Shown here: positions 8,473 to 17,631 of the stretch, piece by piece
Numbering within the stretch: position 1 is the first letter of the stretch
How the letters are laid out: the number at the start of each line of letters is the position of its first letter
Assembly (NCBI RefSeq): GCF_018343545.2
Contig: NZ_JAGYPE020000001.1
Location: 240,259 to 304,258 of the forward strand
Direction: 5' to 3'
From: Neobacillus citreus
GTDB lineage: Bacteria > Bacillota > Bacilli > Bacillales > Cytobacillaceae
DNA: 64,000 nucleotides
Made by a program: the position numbers and the translations under genes
The notes under the pieces: model-generated
Told to the model about the DNA's origin: nothing
Database searches by the model: none
Seen by the model: only the letters and a program-made list of their open reading frames with translations

Positions 8473-8553
8473 AAATTAATCCCACTAGACCAATAGGAAT
8501 TTACATATATAGTTGATGAAATTAATCCTACTAGACACATAGGGATTTGTCAA
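8473..8553 (-). promoter_or_regulatory. cysH-operon promoter with twin 30-bp operator
   Basis: Minus-strand promoter: TTGACA (8548-8553), 17 bp, TAGGAT (8525-8530). A 30-bp element, with dyad arms AATCC..TA and TA..GGATT, covers the spacer and -10 box (8519-8548) and is repeated at 8473-8502, 46 bp downstream, inside the expected leader. This is a classic layout for a cooperative repressor. CymR is the known Bacillus repressor of cysteine genes, but I cannot tell whether this is its site. The rest of the 330-bp gap up to 8732 holds AT-rich sequence and the CDF gene's upstream region. Confidence 0.75.
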
Positions 8554-8732
8554 TATAAATGATGAAAATATTTTAACTATTTTTTGATTAAAGCAGATGT
8601 CTATTTTGCCCGTACTAAACTTTTTTTCCTGATATAAGAATTTTAAGTCAGGACTAAAAAGGTTTCTCTAGACCCACATAATAATAGATTGCTAAGATAA
8701 TGAAGGGAATGAAAAGCTAAGGGGCAATACAT

Positions 8733-9602
8733 ATGGAAAATGAAAAGTATTTAGCACTAAAAAAAGGAGAACAAGCCGCATATATCAGTATTTTGGCATA
8801 CATTTTTCTATCCATTTTAAAACTGGCAGTTGGCTATGCATCCGACTCCGAGGCACTAAAAGCCGATGGGTTAAACAACAGTACAGATGTAATCGCATCT
8901 ATTGTTGTATTAATTGGGCTAAAACTTTCACAAAAGCCTGCAGATAAGGACCATCCTTATGGTCATTGGAAAGCGGAAACTGTTGCCTCCATGGTTTCTT
9001 CTTTTATCATGATGGCCGTGGGTATTGAGGTGCTATATGATGCGGTTACCACCATCATCAATGGAAAGAGTGAGTCTCCAGACCCCCTTTCTGCCGTAAC
9101 CGGAATTTTTTGTGGCGCAGTCATGTATGCTGTCTATCATCATAACCATAAGCTTGCCGCAAAAATTAACAGCCAGGCGGTAATGGCTGCCGCGAAAGAC
9201 AATCTCTCTGATGCCTGGGTGAGCATCGGAACTGCTGCAGGGATTATTGGCGCTCAATTCAATCTGCCATGGCTGGATCCAATTACAGCAGTAATCGTAG
9301 GACTTCTTATCTGTAATACGGCATGGGATATTTTTCGCAATGCCTCCCACAGCTTAACCGATGGTTTTGATGTGAAGGAGATGTATTCTTTTAAAAATAC
9401 AATTGAAGGGATTACTGGGGTTAAAGGAATAAAGGACATCAAAGCACGGAATTATGGCAACAGCGCTGTCGTTGATGTGGTAATCCTTGTGAATTCCAAT
9501 CTAAATATTCGTGAGGCACATGATGTTGCCACAAAAGTGGAAAATGCCCTAATCAAGGAACACGATGTGTTTGATGTTAATGTCCATGTGGAGCCTAACT
9601 AA
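8733..9602 (+). CDS. Cation diffusion facilitator, MneS/MneP-like metal exporter
   Basis: A 289-residue CDF protein with six membrane helices. Metal-binding residues are visible as ADGLNNSTDV (TM2) and AAKDNLSDAWVS (TM5), with the HPYGHWKAET loop. The C-terminal cytosolic domain ends VHVEPN. It is strikingly similar to B. subtilis YeaB (MneS), a Mn(II) exporter, and is probably an Mn(II)/Zn(II)/H+ antiporter. AAGGGG precedes the ATG by 8 nt. It stands alone; I see no MntR box with confidence. Substrate choice between manganese, iron and zinc cannot be decided by eye. Confidence 0.87.
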   Translation: MENEKYLALKKGEQAAYISILAYIFLSILKLAVGYASDSEALKADGLNNSTDVIASIVVLIGLKLSQKPADKDHPYGHWKAETVASMVSSFIMMAVGIEVLYDAVTTIINGKSESPDPLSAVTGIFCGAVMYAVYHHNHKLAAKINSQAVMAAAKDNLSDAWVSIGTAAGIIGAQFNLPWLDPITAVIVGLLICNTAWDIFRNASHSLTDGFDVKEMYSFKNTIEGITGVKGIKDIKARNYGNSAVVDVVILVNSNLNIREAHDVATKVENALIKEHDVFDVNVHVEPN

Positions 9603-9674
9603 GCTGTTTTTGAATAATCGTTTTAAACTGCGGAAAACTATCCCTAATTAGGAAATTGATAAGGGGATCGTTTA

Positions 9675-10532
9675 ATGGAAAAAGAAATGTCATATGGTAG
9701 TGATTATAAAATTATTCCGGCCACTTCTATTGGCAGCGGGGTCGGGATTCAGGTTTTGCCGGATTTATTTTCTTATACCATCCAAATCGTCAATATTTGT
9801 TTTGTCGGTAACCCTGATAACGGCGAGTTTGTTTTAGTAGATGCTGGTATGACAGGGTCTGCAGACGAAATTATCGAAGCAGCAGAGGAACGGTTTGGCG
9901 AGGGGTGCCGCCCGATAGCGATTATTTTAACGCACGGTCATTTTGACCATGTTGGAGCAATAATCGAACTGGTGAATCATTGGCAGGTACCCGTATATGC
10001 TCATGAAATTGAATTGCCTTATTTGGTCGGGCAAAAGAGCTACCCTGAGCCAGACCCCAGTGTGGAAGGCGGGATGGTGGCAAAGATGTCACCGCTGTTT
10101 CCGAATGAGCCGATTAACCTCGGTAACCATGTAGAAAAACTTCCTCCTGATGGGAGCGTTCCACATCTGCCTGGTTTTCGCTGGATCCACACCCCAGGCC
10201 ACACACCTGGACATGTTTCCTTTTTTAGAGATGAAGACCGTGCGTTGATTGCAGGAGATGCATTCATCAATGTGAAACAGGATTCTTTATATAAGGTCAT
10301 AACCCAGGAGGAGGAAGTAAATGGTCCTCCTAGATACTTCACAACGGATTGGAGGGCCGCTTGGGACTCGGTTAAAAAGCTGGCTGAACTAAATCCTTCG
10401 ACCGCGATAACAGGGCATGGTGCTCCGCTGGCAGGCGAGGCATTAACCAGCGGACTTGAGCGACTGGTAAATAATTTTGATAGCTTAGCGATTCCGGATT
10501 ACGGTAAATATGTGGATGGGAATATTCATTAA
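9675..10532 (+). CDS. Metallo-beta-lactamase-fold hydrolase
   Basis: A 285-residue MBL-fold enzyme with the metal-binding motif THGHFDHVG (HxHxDH at residues 87-92), a second ligand site HTPGHTPGHVS, and the bridging Asp in LIAGDAFI. It belongs to the broad glyoxalase II/hydrolase group. The substrate is unknown; the long insert after YPEPDPS resembles many uncharacterised Bacillus MBL proteins. The start is the first ATG after AAGGGG (9 nt); a second ATG four codons on is also possible. It is followed by a shared terminator with htpG and is probably monocistronic. Confidence 0.82.
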   Translation: MEKEMSYGSDYKIIPATSIGSGVGIQVLPDLFSYTIQIVNICFVGNPDNGEFVLVDAGMTGSADEIIEAAEERFGEGCRPIAIILTHGHFDHVGAIIELVNHWQVPVYAHEIELPYLVGQKSYPEPDPSVEGGMVAKMSPLFPNEPINLGNHVEKLPPDGSVPHLPGFRWIHTPGHTPGHVSFFRDEDRALIAGDAFINVKQDSLYKVITQEEEVNGPPRYFTTDWRAAWDSVKKLAELNPSTAITGHGAPLAGEALTSGLERLVNNFDSLAIPDYGKYVDGNIH

Positions 10533-10676
10533 GCTTGTATATGTTGAGGTTCTATAGACACTTTCCGGTTTTTCTGTGGAAATATTTGGGTTTAGAGGGT
10601 GATTAAGGACATTTTCATCTGTTTTTCGCCTCGTTTTGTCCTTGATCCCGCCTCTACTCTAAAAATGAAGAAAAAT

Positions 10677-10717
10677 AAAAAGGATTGCCGCATCACGTAT
10701 CACGGCAATCCTTTTTT
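10677..10717. terminator. Bidirectional terminator between the MBL gene and htpG
   Basis: A perfect stem AGGATTGCCG/CGGCAATCCT with a 12-nt loop, flanked by A-run and T6. It lies 7 nt from the htpG stop, so it ends both convergent transcripts. Confidence 0.92.
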
Positions 10718-10723
10718 CAACCA

Positions 10724-12604
10724 TTACACCATTATTTTGCAAATATTATTCGTAAATTCAACCGGATCATCAATCGGCAGGCCTTCAATTAGTAGTGCCT
10801 GATTATACAATAGGTGCGTATACAATTTCAGCTTATCTTTGTCTCCGGCAAATGATTCTTTTAAGGATGCAAAAACCTCGTGATTTGCATTGATTTCTAG
10901 TACCTTCTCAGCTTTAATTCCCTGGTTATTCGGCATGGCGTTTAGAATTTTTTCCATCTCGATCGAGACTTCTCCATCTGTTGATAAGCAAACCGGGTGC
11001 GACTTCAGTCGTTTAGAAACACGGACATCCTTCACTTTGCCCGCCAAAGTCTCCTTCATATACTCAAACAGTTCTTTGTTATCCTGCTCTTCCGCTTCCG
11101 AATCCTGAGACTTTTCATCTGCCTCAAAGCCTAAATCACCACTAGAAACGGACTTAAACTCTTTATCTTTGTAGCTCATCAGCATTCTAATCGCGAATTC
11201 GTCAATTTCATCTGTAAAATACAGAATTTCATAGCCTTTATCTGCAACCAACTCCGTTTGCGGAAGCTTTTCGATCCGCTCATTGGAACCGCCAGTGGCG
11301 TAGAAAATATATTTTTGGTCCTCCGGCATTCTAGAAACATATTCATCTAACGTTACGAGCTTCTTCTCTTTTGAGGAATGGAACATCAATAAATCTTGCA
11401 ATTCTTCTTTATGAGCGCCAAATTCGCTATAGACACCGTACTTTAACTGGCGGCCAAATGCCTGATAAAACTGCTCATATTTTTCCCGTTCATTTTTCAA
11501 TAAGCTTACCAGCTCACTTTTGATTTTCTTGTTAATATTTTTCGCGATTAGCTTTAATTGACGGTCGTGCTGGAGCAGCTCACGTGAAATATTCAAAGAT
11601 AAATCTTCTGAGTCGACCATTCCCTTAACGAAGCTGAAATAGTCAGGCAGGAGGTCGGCGCACTTGTTCATAATTAAAACACCGCTCGAATAAAGCTCTA
11701 GACCCTTTTCATATTCTGCAGAATAATAGTCAAACGGCATGCTTTCTGGAATATAAAGAATCGCGTTATAACGGACCGCTCCATCCACACTGATATGAAT
11801 ATGCTTCAGCGGTTTGTCAAAGCCGTATCGCTTTTCCGCATAAAAATTTTCATAATCCTCGGCTGTCAGTTCGTTTTTATTTTTTCGCCAAATCGGCACC
11901 ATGCTGTTGATGGTTTCTTCGACTTGATAATCTTCATACTCCGTTTCGCTGCCCTCTTTAAGACGGCTTTTCGAGACATCCATTTTAATAGGGTAGCGGA
12001 TAAAGTCAGAGTATTTCTTGATAATTGCTTTTAAACGATATTCCTCTAAATACTCATCATAATTTTCTTCTTCGGTATTATCTTTGATCTTTAAAATAAT
12101 CTCAGTACCGACTGTTTCTTTTTCGCAAGGAACGATAGTGTAGCCCTCGGCACCCTGTGACTCCCATTTATAGGCTTCGTCGCTTCCTAATGCCTTGCTG
12201 ATGACAGTTACTACGTCCGCAACCATAAACGCTGAATAAAAACCAACACCAAATTGGCCGATGATATCATAGCCATCCTTCAGTTCATTCTCGCTTTTGA
12301 ACGCTAAAGATCCGCTCTTGGCAATCGTACCAAGGTTATTTTCCAATTCTTCCTTGGTCATCCCAATCCCAGTATCAATTAATCGTAAAGTTCTATTTTC
12401 CTTGTCAGCGATTACCTTTATGTAGTAATTGTCTTTATCGAATGCCAAGGAATCATCTGTTAATGCTTTGTAATAGATTTTATCGATCGCATCACTGGCA
12501 TTGGAGATTAACTCACGCAGAAAAATTTCGCGATGCGTATAAATCGAATTAATCATCATGTCTAATAAACGTTTCGATTCCGCTTTAAATTGTTTTGTTT
12601 CCAT
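10724..12604 (-). CDS. htpG: Molecular chaperone HtpG (Hsp90)
   Basis: A 626-residue cytosolic Hsp90. The N-terminal GHKL ATPase carries [19 protein letters not shown], and [11 protein letters not shown]; the middle domain carries the conserved [11 protein letters not shown] and the [10 protein letters not shown] segment; the C-terminal dimerisation domain ends with the bacterial form lacking MEEVD. The start at [10 protein letters not shown] lies 8 nt after AAGGAG. Upstream ATGs are within the leader. Regulation is the notable point: a CIRCE element lies just after the predicted transcription start, whereas B. subtilis htpG is not HrcA-controlled. It is monocistronic. Confidence 0.97.
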   Translation of the reverse strand: METKQFKAESKRLLDMMINSIYTHREIFLRELISNASDAIDKIYYKALTDDSLAFDKDNYYIKVIADKENRTLRLIDTGIGMTKEELENNLGTIAKSGSLAFKSENELKDGYDIIGQFGVGFYSAFMVADVVTVISKALGSDEAYKWESQGAEGYTIVPCEKETVGTEIILKIKDNTEEENYDEYLEEYRLKAIIKKYSDFIRYPIKMDVSKSRLKEGSETEYEDYQVEETINSMVPIWRKNKNELTAEDYENFYAEKRYGFDKPLKHIHISVDGAVRYNAILYIPESMPFDYYSAEYEKGLELYSSGVLIMNKCADLLPDYFSFVKGMVDSEDLSLNISRELLQHDRQLKLIAKNINKKIKSELVSLLKNEREKYEQFYQAFGRQLKYGVYSEFGAHKEELQDLLMFHSSKEKKLVTLDEYVSRMPEDQKYIFYATGGSNERIEKLPQTELVADKGYEILYFTDEIDEFAIRMLMSYKDKEFKSVSSGDLGFEADEKSQDSEAEEQDNKELFEYMKETLAGKVKDVRVSKRLKSHPVCLSTDGEVSIEMEKILNAMPNNQGIKAEKVLEINANHEVFASLKESFAGDKDKLKLYTHLLYNQALLIEGLPIDDPVEFTNNICKIMV

Positions 12605-12668
12605 ACCCAATTCTCCTTCCATTTTTACCCTTTCCATCATAATTGCAGGAAGTCAATAAATCAAATGA

Positions 12669-12695
12669 TTAGCACTCTATCACATTGAGTGCTAA
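12669..12695 (-). promoter_or_regulatory. CIRCE element (HrcA operator) upstream of htpG
   Basis: An exact match to the CIRCE consensus, TTAGCACTC-N9-GAGTGCTAA. It lies about 65-90 bp upstream of the htpG start and immediately downstream of a predicted sigma-A promoter (TTGACG 12727-12732, 17 bp, TATTTA 12704-12709), the usual position for HrcA repression. Confidence 0.95.
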
Positions 12696-12733
12696 CAACT
12701 ATTTAAATATCATAAAATCCACTTATCGTCAAT

Positions 12734-12764
12734 AAAAAAAAACGGACGGTTTTTCCTCCGTCCG
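12734..12764 (-). terminator. Terminator of the PAS kinase gene
   Basis: On the minus strand the stem CGGACGG/CCGTCCG is followed by T9. It lies 8 nt past the kinase stop and just upstream of the htpG promoter. Confidence 0.92.
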
Positions 12765-12771
12765 CTACCAT

Positions 12772-14247
12772 TCACTGTATTGGCAGTAATATCTCCATCG
12801 TAGTTCCATTTTCATCACTTGAGATATTTATTGTGCCATTGTGATTTTCAATAATTTGCATGCTAATCATCAATCCTAATCCATTTCCATTATCCTTGGT
12901 TGTAAAAAATGGCTGGCCGATTCGCTCGAGATGCTCTTTCGGGATCCCGCATCCTTGGTCAATAAACCGAATCTTTATTTGGTTAGAATCTGTACATTGA
13001 ACCTCTATGATGATTTCTCCGCCCTTAGGCATGGCCTCAACAGAATTTTTGAGGAAATTAATAAACATTTGCTTAAGCTGGTTTTCATCGCAATAAACTT
13101 CAGGGATTTCAGTCAGGTAAAGAATATGAATTCCTATATTTCTCATAATTGCCTGTGTATCAGCAAGCGTTTTAACATGTTCTAAAATGGTCGACAAATC
13201 ACGTTTCTCAAATTTCATAGACTGCGGTTTCGCTAGCAGCAATAATTCACTGAGAATCAGTTCAATGCGGTTCACTTCTGAATTGATAATATCCAAATAT
13301 CCAGAATTAAATTCACGGCCTGTATCCATTAGTTTAATAAAGCCTTTTATAGCGGTTAATGGATTTCTTATTTCATGGGCGATTCCAGCGGCAAGCTGCC
13401 CTGCTACTGTTAACTTTTCAGACTGGAGAAGCAATTTTTGCGTTCTTTTCTTCTCCATTATGTCCCGAATGATAATATGACGTGCAGGTTCGTTTTGAAA
13501 AATGGCCGGAATTGCTTTTACTTCGACTTCAATAATCGTGCCATCTAAACGGACCAGCTTTTCCACGATAAAATCAACAGCCTTGCCGTTTTCAACGTTC
13601 CTGGCCCGTTGTTTCACAATGTCAGAGTAGGGGCTGTCCAAAAAATCGTATATGCTTTTTCCAATCACTTCATTTTTATCCTTCGCACCAATTAATTCCA
13701 CGGCCGTATCGTTGGCAAATAGAATTTGCTCATCTTTAACAATCGCAACGGCATCAGGTGAATGCTCAACAATATCCCGATAGGTATTCTCCCGCTGCTG
13801 AATATCTTCCATAAGCTTTTTCCGCTTTTGTTTGAGTTCCGTAATATCCTTGGCTACTGCATAAACGCCCACAATTTCACCATCGATGACAATCGGATAG
13901 TTTGTCATATTTAAATCTATTAATTTCCCGCTTTTATGAACGATTTGACAATCGAAATTCTGCAATTTGCCATCAATTGCCTTGTAAAAAAATGAAATGG
14001 CTCGATCCAGGTGCTCCAATTTCATTACTTTCATATACGTTAATTTTGAAAATTCGTCCGAATTATATCCAAAAATGAGCGCACAAGCAGGGTTTAATGG
14101 AATGAAATAACCATCTAAATCCATAGCATAAATGGCATCAGAATCGCATGCGAACAAAGACTGATAACTATTCAGGCTGCCATTTAAATGCTTTTCTAAC
14201 AGGATCCGCTTTTCCTTTTTAATATCAGTTATAGAACTTTGCATCAC
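12772..14247 (-). CDS. Soluble PAS-PAS sensor histidine kinase (sporulation-kinase-like)
   Basis: About 490 residues without membrane helices. Two PAS domains (about 27-138 and 155-268; the first ends VAKDITEL) precede a HisKA domain with the phospho-accepting H291 in AAGIAHEIRNPLTAIKGF, and an HATPase domain with N box FLKNSVEAM, G1 DQGCGI and G2 GNGLGL. This design matches the Bacillus KinA/KinC/KinE family that feeds Spo0F, and no response regulator lies beside it, as expected for orphan sporulation kinases. The start is a GTG (8 nt after AAAGGAA) or the ATG that follows it. Which Kin orthologue it is cannot be fixed. Confidence 0.88.
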   Translation of the reverse strand: MMQSSITDIKKEKRILLEKHLNGSLNSYQSLFACDSDAIYAMDLDGYFIPLNPACALIFGYNSDEFSKLTYMKVMKLEHLDRAISFFYKAIDGKLQNFDCQIVHKSGKLIDLNMTNYPIVIDGEIVGVYAVAKDITELKQKRKKLMEDIQQRENTYRDIVEHSPDAVAIVKDEQILFANDTAVELIGAKDKNEVIGKSIYDFLDSPYSDIVKQRARNVENGKAVDFIVEKLVRLDGTIIEVEVKAIPAIFQNEPARHIIIRDIMEKKRTQKLLLQSEKLTVAGQLAAGIAHEIRNPLTAIKGFIKLMDTGREFNSGYLDIINSEVNRIELILSELLLLAKPQSMKFEKRDLSTILEHVKTLADTQAIMRNIGIHILYLTEIPEVYCDENQLKQMFINFLKNSVEAMPKGGEIIIEVQCTDSNQIKIRFIDQGCGIPKEHLERIGQPFFTTKDNGNGLGLMISMQIIENHNGTINISSDENGTTMEILLPIQ

Positions 14248-14277
14248 GATCAAAAGTTCCTTTCATTATTTATAAAA

Positions 14278-14323
14278 AAGCCAAATTAGAAATAGTCAAA
14301 TGATCCTACTTCCAATTTGGCTT
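14278..14323 (-). other. Terminator-like hairpin in the kinase leader
   Basis: Perfect 10-bp arms AAGCCAAATT/AATTTGGCTT are separated by 26 nt. On the minus strand a T6 run follows, 20 nt before the kinase ribosome site. It may be an attenuator or the tail of another transcript. The remainder of the 14254-14593 gap is AT-rich; apart from the mini-ORF at 14549 I see no gene in it. Confidence 0.6.
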
Positions 14324-14548
14324 GTCAAAGGTCTAGGTGTACTAGTTCATTTTCACTATTTCATATGATAATAGTCCATTAATCTTATTATAATATTAAT
14401 CTTAATAATTTTGATTTTCAATCCTAATATTGCAATTTAAAACATTGGTAGATTGGGAAAACTTTGTTTTTTCACAAAATATTCCTACATATTCTTTTTT
14501 CTTCGCTCATAAAATGGACAAGAAAGGCATGTCCAGGGAGGTAAAACA

Positions 14549-14590
14549 GTGAATGGTATGAAGAGTATTTTTAGAGATTATTTCTTTTAA
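14549..14590 (+). other. Possible 13-codon leader ORF before the YitT-like gene
   Basis: GTG-initiated mini-ORF (MNGMKSIFRDYFF, stop TAA) with a strong AGGGAGG ribosome site 7 nt upstream. It ends 3 nt before the ATG of the YitT-like gene, which has no ribosome site of its own, so translational coupling is plausible. It could instead be a broken N-terminus. Confidence 0.45.
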
Positions 14591-14593
14591 ATA

Positions 14594-15211
14594 ATGAAAA
14601 AAACAGTATTAATTTACCTATGTTTACTTTTTGGTGCAACCTTGCAAGGATTGTCAATGTCCCTGTTTTTATTTCCCCATTCCATCCCTTCCGGCGGTGC
14701 GGCAGGACTGGCCATCTTAATGAATTATTGGTTTGGTTTATCGCTTGGCTTCTCCCTATGGCTGGCCAATATTGTCTTCTTACTTTTTGCGCTAAAATAT
14801 TTTGGCTATACATGGACATTTCGAACCATTCTATCAGTCGCTACAACCTCTACAGTTGTTAGCGTGATTACAACCCAAATACCACATCATCACGTTCATA
14901 TGGTGTTTGATATGGTTTGCGGCAGCATCTTTTTTGGCATCGGCGTTGGCCTTTTGATTCGTGCAGGGGCATCAAGCGGCGGGATGGTCATTCCTGCGCT
15001 AATGATTGCCACCTATAAAAATTGGAGTCCAGGAAAAGTGATGATGGGCATCAATATGATGATATTTTTATTAACCGGGTTGGTGATTGATTATAAAATT
15101 GTCGTGTACGCCATTGTTTGTCAATTCTTTTCAACCAATATTATTGATTTCATTTATGAATTAAGATTTAATCGATTACTTTTCCTCTCTGCCAATTGGC
15201 GAAGACGATAA
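14594..15211 (+). CDS. YitT-family (UPF0750/DUF161) membrane protein
   Basis: A 205-residue integral membrane protein with about five helices and the family hallmarks FLFPHSIPSGGAAGLAILMNY and GVGLLIRAGASSGGMVI. It lacks the cytosolic C-terminal DUF2179 domain of longer YitT homologues. Function is not established for the family. The start at MKKTVL has no ribosome site; a mini-ORF with a strong site ends 3 nt upstream. In B. subtilis a short UPF0750 member, yitE, follows the sulfolactate genes yitCD, and here the gene converges on that operon, so a link to it is possible but unproven. Confidence 0.75.
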   Translation: MKKTVLIYLCLLFGATLQGLSMSLFLFPHSIPSGGAAGLAILMNYWFGLSLGFSLWLANIVFLLFALKYFGYTWTFRTILSVATTSTVVSVITTQIPHHHVHMVFDMVCGSIFFGIGVGLLIRAGASSGGMVIPALMIATYKNWSPGKVMMGINMMIFLLTGLVIDYKIVVYAIVCQFFSTNIIDFIYELRFNRLLFLSANWRRR

Positions 15212-15242
15212 AGAGGCTGTCTTGAATTGACAGCCTCTTTTT
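15211..15242 (+). terminator. Intrinsic terminator after the YitT-like gene
   Basis: Stem AAGAGGCTGTC/GACAGCCTCTT with a 7-nt loop and a T5 tail, starting at the stop codon. It may also serve the converging operon on the other strand. Confidence 0.88.
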
Positions 15243-15259
15243 CATCAATTTCGTTAAAT

Positions 15260-15814
15260 CTAAAAATACCTCGATAAAAATACAAATACTCGCTTACTTA
15301 GACACATCCAGATTAAACTGTAGAACAAAGAGAATAGGAAAATTGTTATGGAAGTTTTAAAATTAAGTATAGATGAAACTGCTGGCCCTAAAACAGGAAA
15401 ACGAAGAACGTAAAGCAAAAACATAATTCCAATTGAGAGACCAAATCCGCCGGCCAAAGTGATAGAAATCCAACTTTTCCACAGCTTGAATGCGATTCCC
15501 AAGGAAAGTCCTAATAATCCTGTTGTAAAAGGAAAGACAAACAACTCGCTGGGCTGGATAATAGCCAATAGGAAAACGGTAATAACATAAGACATGAACC
15601 CAATCCTCAAAGATAACTTGGAAGCAAGAACAATAGGCAGTGTAGTTAACATACTGAAGGCATAGCCAATTCCCGTAAAAAATCCAGCGGCCTGCAGGAT
15701 GGCTGCGCTTCCAGCAAGGAGAGATCCTAGTACTAATTTCGTTGTATTGGAGTAATTTTGAGTCGAAATGGATTGGGGATTTTGTCCTGACATATTATTT
15801 ATTCTCTTTTTCAC
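15260..15814 (-). CDS. Unrecognised integral membrane protein at the end of the sulfolactate-type operon
   Basis: About 184 residues with five or six predicted helices (for example LVLGSLLAGSAAILQAAGFF, FMSYVITVFLLAIIQ, FGLSIGIMFLLYVL, IFLFSLFYSLIWMCL). I do not recognise the family with confidence; its fold is reminiscent of ECF-type substrate-binding membrane subunits. The GTG at 15814 is 5 nt after GGGGG and is preferred; a TTG upstream and an ATG at 15793 are alternatives. It follows cysC2 by 32 bp in the same direction, so it is probably cotranscribed. By position it could move sulfolactate or a precursor across a membrane; this is inference only. Confidence 0.7.
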   Translation of the reverse strand: MKKRINNMSGQNPQSISTQNYSNTTKLVLGSLLAGSAAILQAAGFFTGIGYAFSMLTTLPIVLASKLSLRIGFMSYVITVFLLAIIQPSELFVFPFTTGLLGLSLGIAFKLWKSWISITLAGGFGLSIGIMFLLYVLRFPVLGPAVSSILNFKTSITIFLFSLFYSLIWMCLSKRVFVFLSRYF

Positions 15815-15846
15815 GGTAGCCCCCAAATAAGGTAAAGGAAGACCTG

Positions 15847-16446
15847 TTAAAGGATCTTCCTTTCCTTTAAATATTTTAAAATTTCTTTTACCGATTCCTC
15901 AATCGACATTCGACCTGTTTCAATAATGATTTCTGGATTGTCAGGAATTTCGTATGGGGAGGAGATTCCGGTAAATTCGGGGATTTCTCCAATTCTCGCC
16001 TTCCTGTACAAACCTTTAGGGTCCCGGTCTTCACAGATTTGAATCGGGCAATTCAAGAAAATTTCAATGAACTCCCCGTTTTCAAACATATTACGAACCT
16101 GCGCCCGGTCCTCAAGAAAAGGGGAAATAAAGGCAGAAGAAACGATTTGACCACTGTCCACGAATAGTTTTGCCACTTCCCCAATTCGCCGGATATTCTC
16201 TTTCCTATCACTAACACCAAAACTTAAATCTTTATTCAAACCATGACGAATATTATCCCCATCTAATACATAACTTCTAAAGCCTGCTTTAAAAAGTGCC
16301 TGATCTACAGCATTTGCCAGCGTAGACTTTCCTGAACCTGATAAGCCAGTAAACCAAAGAACGCAGCTTTTATGTCCATTCTCCTGATGCCGGTCTGTTT
16401 TTGTGATCGTTGATTGATGCCAGGTAAGATGATTACTTTTCCCCAT
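15847..16446 (-). CDS. APS kinase, second copy (YisZ-like)
   Basis: A 199-residue APS kinase with Walker [10 protein letters not shown] at residues 34-42, DGDNIRHGL and SSAFISPF. It is clearly homologous along its length to the cysC at 4578-5177. Its ATG overlaps the end of sat2 by 14 bp, indicating tight translational coupling. In B. subtilis the second APS kinase yisZ lies with yitA, yitB, yitC and yitD, the sulfolactate genes, and this cluster has the same content, so the copy is assigned to sulfolactate rather than cysteine synthesis by context. All catalytic motifs look intact. Confidence 0.9.
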   Translation of the reverse strand: MGKSNHLTWHQSTITKTDRHQENGHKSCVLWFTGLSGSGKSTLANAVDQALFKAGFRSYVLDGDNIRHGLNKDLSFGVSDRKENIRRIGEVAKLFVDSGQIVSSAFISPFLEDRAQVRNMFENGEFIEIFLNCPIQICEDRDPKGLYRKARIGEIPEFTGISSPYEIPDNPEIIIETGRMSIEESVKEILKYLKERKIL

Positions 16447-17602
16447 TTCCTACACCTTCTAGTTTGTAGACTTCCCTCATCCCCTCGATAAGGATTTCAA
16501 CGACTTCTGGGCGGCTGAATTCCTTTGGAGGCTGCTCGCCATTTTTGAGCATCCCCCTGACTTTAGTACCAGATAAGATGACATGATATTGCCTGTCATG
16601 CGGGCAGGTTTTTGCAGAAGCCATGTTCTCGCATTTTTTACAATAAAAGCTATGTTCAAAAAACAGCGGCTTGATGCCAAGCTCCTCTTCGGAAAAATGT
16701 GAAAATATTTTTTGGGCATCATAAGTGCCATAGTAGTTTCCTACCCCAGCATGGTCTCTTCCGACAATAAAATGGGTGCAGCCAAAATTTTTCCGGACAA
16801 GGGCATGAAAAATCGCTTCCCGCGGTCCGGCGTAACGCATCGCTGCCGGGAAAACGGACAGGAATACCCGGTTCTTTGGATAATAATTTTCAAGTAAGGC
16901 TTGATAGCTCTTCATTCTGATTTCGCCCGGGATATCATCTGCTTTTGTCTCACCGACAAGAGGATTAAGGAACAGCCCGTCAACCGTTTCCAGCGCCGAC
17001 TTTTGAATGTATTCATGAGCCCGGTGTACCGGATTACGCGTTTGGAACCCTACAACTGTTTTCCAGCCTAATTGCTGGAACATTTCCCTTGTTTGTAAGG
17101 GGTCCAAATAAAAATCCTCAAACCGGCCTTTTTCGGGCCTTTTTATAAGTGTGATCGGTCCAGCCAGATAAACAGCGGGACGTTCAAAAAGTTTTTTTAC
17201 ACCGGGATGGGCAAGTTCCGTTGTCTTGAATACTTTTTCAGCCTCTATCCGTTTATCTGGTGAAAACTTTTCGGTTACCTTCATGACACCATAAACCTTG
17301 TCATTATGAATGAGGTTAATGGTCTCACCGATTGTTAATTCGGCCGCTTTGGTCTGGTGGACTGCCAGAGTAATCGGCAGTGACCACGGCAGTCCCGATA
17401 CAAGCCTCATATCGTGTACAACCGACTCATAGTCGGCTTTTCCCATGAAGCCTTCAATTGGACTGTAAGCACCGTTAGCGATTAATTCCAAATCGCTTAA
17501 TTCCAATTTATCGAGGCCAACATAATTGAGAGAATAGTCCACTACATAATCTAGATTGATTCGATTGACTAATTTCCCGCCATGGGGAATACTCTTGTTC
17601 AA
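16433..17602 (-). CDS. Sulfate adenylyltransferase, second copy (YitA-like)
   Basis: An ATP sulfurylase of about 389 residues with [19 protein letters not shown] and the CKKCEN...KTCPH cluster, strongly similar to the sat at 5189. The start is a TTG (reading [11 protein letters not shown]) 8 nt after GGGAGG. The frame extends upstream to 17653 inside cysH2, but no usable start or ribosome site supports that. It lies between cysH2 and cysC2. No permease gene lies in this operon, so sulfate entry must rely on the CysP made by the first operon or another carrier. Its differences from Sat1 (more basic N-terminus and C-terminal tail) suggest long separation. Confidence 0.92.
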   Translation of the reverse strand: MNKSIPHGGKLVNRINLDYVVDYSLNYVGLDKLELSDLELIANGAYSPIEGFMGKADYESVVHDMRLVSGLPWSLPITLAVHQTKAAELTIGETINLIHNDKVYGVMKVTEKFSPDKRIEAEKVFKTTELAHPGVKKLFERPAVYLAGPITLIKRPEKGRFEDFYLDPLQTREMFQQLGWKTVVGFQTRNPVHRAHEYIQKSALETVDGLFLNPLVGETKADDIPGEIRMKSYQALLENYYPKNRVFLSVFPAAMRYAGPREAIFHALVRKNFGCTHFIVGRDHAGVGNYYGTYDAQKIFSHFSEEELGIKPLFFEHSFYCKKCENMASAKTCPHDRQYHVILSGTKVRGMLKNGEQPPKEFSRPEVVEILIEGMREVYKLEGVGNGEK

Positions 17603-17631
17603 CGGTTTTACCTCCCAAAATTTCTTTATCT

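Noticed and set aside
8403-8518. SAM or T-box riboswitch in the yezD-cysH leader
   Set aside because: I could not find the conserved T-box sequence or S-box pairing; the leader instead carries the second operator copy.
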